Shown here piece after piece: positions 11,819 through 13,497 of a stretch of 13,497 nt of DNA. The first letter of the stretch is position 1, and each line of letters opens with the position of its first letter. Source of the DNA: CAG-791 sp002449595 (lineage in GTDB: Bacteria > Bacillota > Clostridia > Lachnospirales > Lachnospiraceae); NCBI GenBank assembly GCA_946539855.1, contig CAMNHV010000045.1, positions 1 to 13,497 on the forward strand. The letters run 5' to 3'. The position numbers and the translations under genes were made by a program. Below the pieces are notes generated by a model. That model was not told the origin of the DNA. It was given only the letters and a program-made list of their open reading frames with translations, and did no database searches.

Positions 11819-12583
11819 ATGAGCAACATGGCGATTATCCAATTTGTTTTAGCACTTATCATTTTGGGCCTCCTTTACAAAAGGATGATCAGTAGAGAGA
11901 TTCCCGAACCGATATCGAAACCGCAGGCAGCGGTCCCGGTCGTGCTGGGCGTGGTATCCGTGCCTGTGTCGTTTCTTTTGGTCCTGGTTTTGGCGATGCT
12001 GCTTACAGCTTTAGGATATTTAAAAGCTGAAGTTCCTATGGTAGTCAGGTCTGTTGTCGGAGCATTTTTTGGAGCGGGCTTTTCTGAAGAGGTCACTAAG
12101 CTTGCAATGATGGCAATTACGATCGTGATCTTCCGCTCCAGGATCAGAAACGTCTATGAGTACATTCTGATCGGTGCCGGAGTCGGCTTCGGTTTCACTC
12201 TTCTGGAAGAGTTCCTGTACGGATCAGAAGGCGCTATAGCTTTTCTCAGGCTGTTTGATGTCGCTGCCCATATGGTTTTTGGCATCATTATGGCTAAGCA
12301 CCTGGGGATTGCCAGATATAACAAAGTAACGGGAAAGGGACCTGTATCGGGCGAATACGCCAAAGCTTTTGTTATCCCTGTCCTTATGCATACTGCCCTC
12401 GATGCATGCTCGGCCACCAATGCATTTCTGGCAAGTGAAAATGATGCAATGGTGTTGATCGGAATCGTTACAGGCATTGGCGCTGTGATTGCAATGTTTG
12501 CAACACAGATAGTCGTGCTCAACAGACTAAAGAAGAACGCGGAAAAATACAGTGGAATGGTATTTGATTTAAGCGATCGTTAA
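11819..12583 (+). CDS. PrsW-family intramembrane metalloprotease
   Basis: A 254-residue membrane protein with about 7-8 hydrophobic segments. The PrsW (M82) motifs appear in order inside or at the edge of helices: FSEEVTK (Glu90-Glu91, Lys94), LLEEFLYG (Glu130-Glu131), AHMVFGIIMA (His151) and LMHTALDA (His191, Asp195). PrsW in Bacillus cuts an anti-sigma factor (RsiW) within the membrane; other members have unknown targets. No anti-sigma or sigma gene is visible nearby. The start at 11819 has GGGAG (11811-11815) only 3-4 nt upstream, which is short; an in-frame ATG three codons later is further from it. It may be transcribed from the 162-nt divergent region, where I could not assign a confident promoter. 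It is followed immediately by a LysR remnant. Confidence 0.85.
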   Translation: MSNMAIIQFVLALIILGLLYKRMISREIPEPISKPQAAVPVVLGVVSVPVSFLLVLVLAMLLTALGYLKAEVPMVVRSVVGAFFGAGFSEEVTKLAMMAITIVIFRSRIRNVYEYILIGAGVGFGFTLLEEFLYGSEGAIAFLRLFDVAAHMVFGIIMAKHLGIARYNKVTGKGPVSGEYAKAFVIPVLMHTALDACSATNAFLASENDAMVLIGIVTGIGAVIAMFATQIVVLNRLKKNAEKYSGMVFDLSDR

Positions 12584-12586
12584 TCA

Positions 12587-12988
12587 TTGTCCGCTCCTCC
12601 TCTTCTATCAACTTTCTGCTCAGTAGATCTTCACACTGCGAAGGCGTCCGAGCTTTCCATGCAGGACTTAAGCGGCGAGGTGCTGGTCATGCCCATCGAG
12701 GGTGTCTCTGAGGAACTGGATCAGTTCCGGGAAGAGATCGTACGGGATTATCCCTCAGCCAGGATCATCGACTCCAATTATTACGGCGTTGATACCTTTG
12801 CTCTGTGTGAGATGAACTCCTACATTCTGATCACTCAGCCTGTCTACAAAGACATCCACCCCAATCTCATTACGATTTGGCTTAAGACAGACGCCTCCAT
12901 GCCCTATGGGCTGATCTATGCCAAAGAGCCGACCGCTGCCACGGAAAAGTTCATTCAGGTAGTCAGAACCGTTGCTTCTAAAGGGTGA
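12587..12988 (+). pseudogene. C-terminal remnant of a LysR-type regulator
   Basis: An open frame of about 133 codons shows only the last part of a LysR substrate-binding domain: LSGEVLVMPIEGVSEELDQF (about 29-48), REEIVRDYPSARI, and MPYGLIYAKEP followed by KFIQVVRTV near the end. The DNA-binding helix-turn-helix and hinge (about 170 residues in the family) are missing. The only possible start is TTG at 12587 with no ribosome site, 3 nt after the PrsW stop, so it is a 5'-truncated gene rather than a small protein. The junction with the PrsW gene marks a deletion or insertion breakpoint. Translation by read-through from the PrsW gene cannot be excluded. Confidence 0.7.
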
Positions 12989-13130
12989 CCTTTCGGTGCT
13001 TATAATAATACAGACCTTGGGAGATGATTTTTTTCCAGTGCTCGTCCGTCTCTGCTGCAGAATGCTTCTCCGAAAGGTGATTCTTCATGACGGCTTTCAT
13101 CTCTTTGGATATGGGAAGATGGTTATTCAT
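12978..13130 (-). CDS. 50-residue ORF of unknown function, possibly a truncated gene start
   Basis: ATG at 13130 is preceded by AAGGAGAT (minus strand, 13141-13134), an excellent ribosome site. The product (MNNHLPISKEMKAVMKNHLS... to KHRKVTL) is charged and helical with no membrane segment or signal. It ends at TAG 12978-12980, overlapping the end of the convergent LysR remnant by 11 nt. The sequence reads like the amino-terminal helix of a larger enzyme cut short, because both it and its convergent neighbour end at the same junction. I have only a weak memory of similar N-termini in thiazoline-carboxylate hydrolase-like proteins and do not assign a function. It may still be expressed. Confidence 0.5.
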   Translation of the reverse strand: MNNHLPISKEMKAVMKNHLSEKHSAAETDEHWKKIISQGLYYYKHRKVTL

Positions 13131-13184
13131 ACGATCTCCTTTGGACACTCAGGAACTTGCTTCTGATCCAAATATCAGATACTC

Positions 13185-13315
13185 TCACTGCGGCGTTGAG
13201 CCGTACTGCTCATGGATGGACATCAGGGCGCGGACAATCGTGTTGACGCCGCTTCCGTCATCCAGCGTGAGCTTCAGGAGCTTCTTGGACTTCGGAACCG
13301 CCTCGCACTCCAGGA
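13185..13315 (-). pseudogene. Fragment of a tRNA-binding domain (methionyl-tRNA synthetase C-terminus type)
   Basis: On the minus strand the frame LILECEAVPKSKKLLKLTLD followed by DGSG and then TIV, ending at TGA 13185-13187, matches the start of the OB-fold tRNA-binding domain found at the C-terminus of clostridial MetRS. That protein continues with an IVSGI-type segment and about 60 further residues. Only about 40 residues remain, there is no start codon or ribosome site, and the piece begins directly at the end of the ABC transporter gene. It is best read as a remnant left by recombination. Other tRNA-binding-domain proteins (CsaA- or PheT-like) are alternatives. Confidence 0.6.
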
Positions 13316-13497
13316 TCAGATGCTCCAGCCTGCGCTGGCATTCTGCAGCTGCGTCATGCGTCTGAAAAGGCTGTTTTCTTTTGCAAAGAGTTCTGCCGGG
13401 CTTCCTTCTTCGGCCACCTTGCCATCCGAAAGAACAACGATCTTATCCGCCGCTTCCACAGTACGCATACGGTGGGCGATGACCAGTACCGTTTTTC
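13316..13497 (-). CDS. ABC exporter, 3' end (C-terminus of ATPase domain), cut by window edge
   Basis: Only 59 C-terminal residues are in the window. They carry the end of an ABC ATPase: KTVLVIAHRMRTV with the H-loop histidine, then ADKIVVLSDGKVAEEGSPAEL and FRRMTQLQNASAGWSI. This C-terminal pattern is typical of fused membrane-ATPase exporters of the MsbA/MdlB type. The stop is at 13316-13318. The start and the membrane domain lie beyond the right edge. The gene end looks natural, while the sequence directly downstream is a foreign remnant. Confidence 0.85.
   Translation of the reverse strand, partial: KTVLVIAHRMRTVEAADKIVVLSDGKVAEEGSPAELFAKENSLFRRMTQLQNASAGWSI

Noticed and set aside
11343..11822. 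Plus-strand ORF overlapping the lipoprotein repeat
   Set aside because: Its Ser/Ala/Val pattern repeats only because the minus-strand gene has a tandem repeat. It has no ribosome site and overlaps the PrsW start.
12972..13365. Plus-strand ORFs near the right end (64 and 92 codons)
   Set aside because: Neither has a ribosome site or recognisable motif. The minus strand there shows the 50-codon ORF, a tRNA-binding-domain piece and the ABC transporter end.

Overview
The window looks like a chromosomal segment of a Gram-positive gut-type Clostridia, most likely Lachnospiraceae. The basis is lipoprotein signal peptides with LxxC lipoboxes on secreted binding proteins, strong GGAGG-type ribosome sites, an mglBAC sugar transporter of the Firmicutes type, and a tRNA-binding-domain fragment that resembles clostridial methionyl-tRNA synthetase. 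The left and middle parts (146-9764) are GC-rich at third codon positions. The part around 11000-12600 is visibly less so. No rRNA, tRNA or CRISPR array was seen.

Layout from left to right. (1) 1-80: the right end of an IS200/IS605-type element with the last codons of a tnpB-like frame. (2) 70-4976, plus strand: a SAM-dependent methyltransferase with its own promoter, a terminator overlapping a possible 18-codon leader ORF, and then a two-gene unit. That unit is an 822-residue dikinase/rifampin-phosphotransferase-like enzyme whose stop overlaps the start of a MATE exporter. (3) 5098-9860, minus strand: galactose-type ABC transporter operon mglB-mglA-mglC followed by a 75-residue single-pass membrane protein. 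It has a hairpin with a T run between mglB and mglA, and an unusually long N-terminal extension on MglC. (4) 9931-10979, minus strand: a flavodoxin gene followed by a broken lipoprotein-flavodoxin pseudogene and a strong terminator. (5) 11021-12583: a lipoprotein with a tandem repeat, divergent from a PrsW-type intramembrane protease. (6) 12587-13497: a patch of gene remnants (LysR C-terminus, a 50-codon ORF, a tRNA-binding-domain piece) and the 3' end of an ABC exporter gene.

The most interesting signal is regulatory. The methyltransferase, dikinase-like and flavodoxin promoters all carry the same 16-bp dyad GTTA-N8-TAAC. The methyltransferase and flavodoxin promoters are also nearly the same module (TTGATT-N16-TAAAAT followed 10-11 nt later by the dyad), although they lie about 10.8 kb apart on opposite strands. 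This suggests one repressor coordinates a methyltransferase, a three-domain phosphotransferase-like enzyme coupled to an exporter, and a flavodoxin. That set would suit a stress or xenobiotic response, or a metal (iron) response. The regulator is not recognisable in the window and the substrate of the enzyme is unknown. All family assignments come from motifs read by eye and memory of the families; no database search was run.
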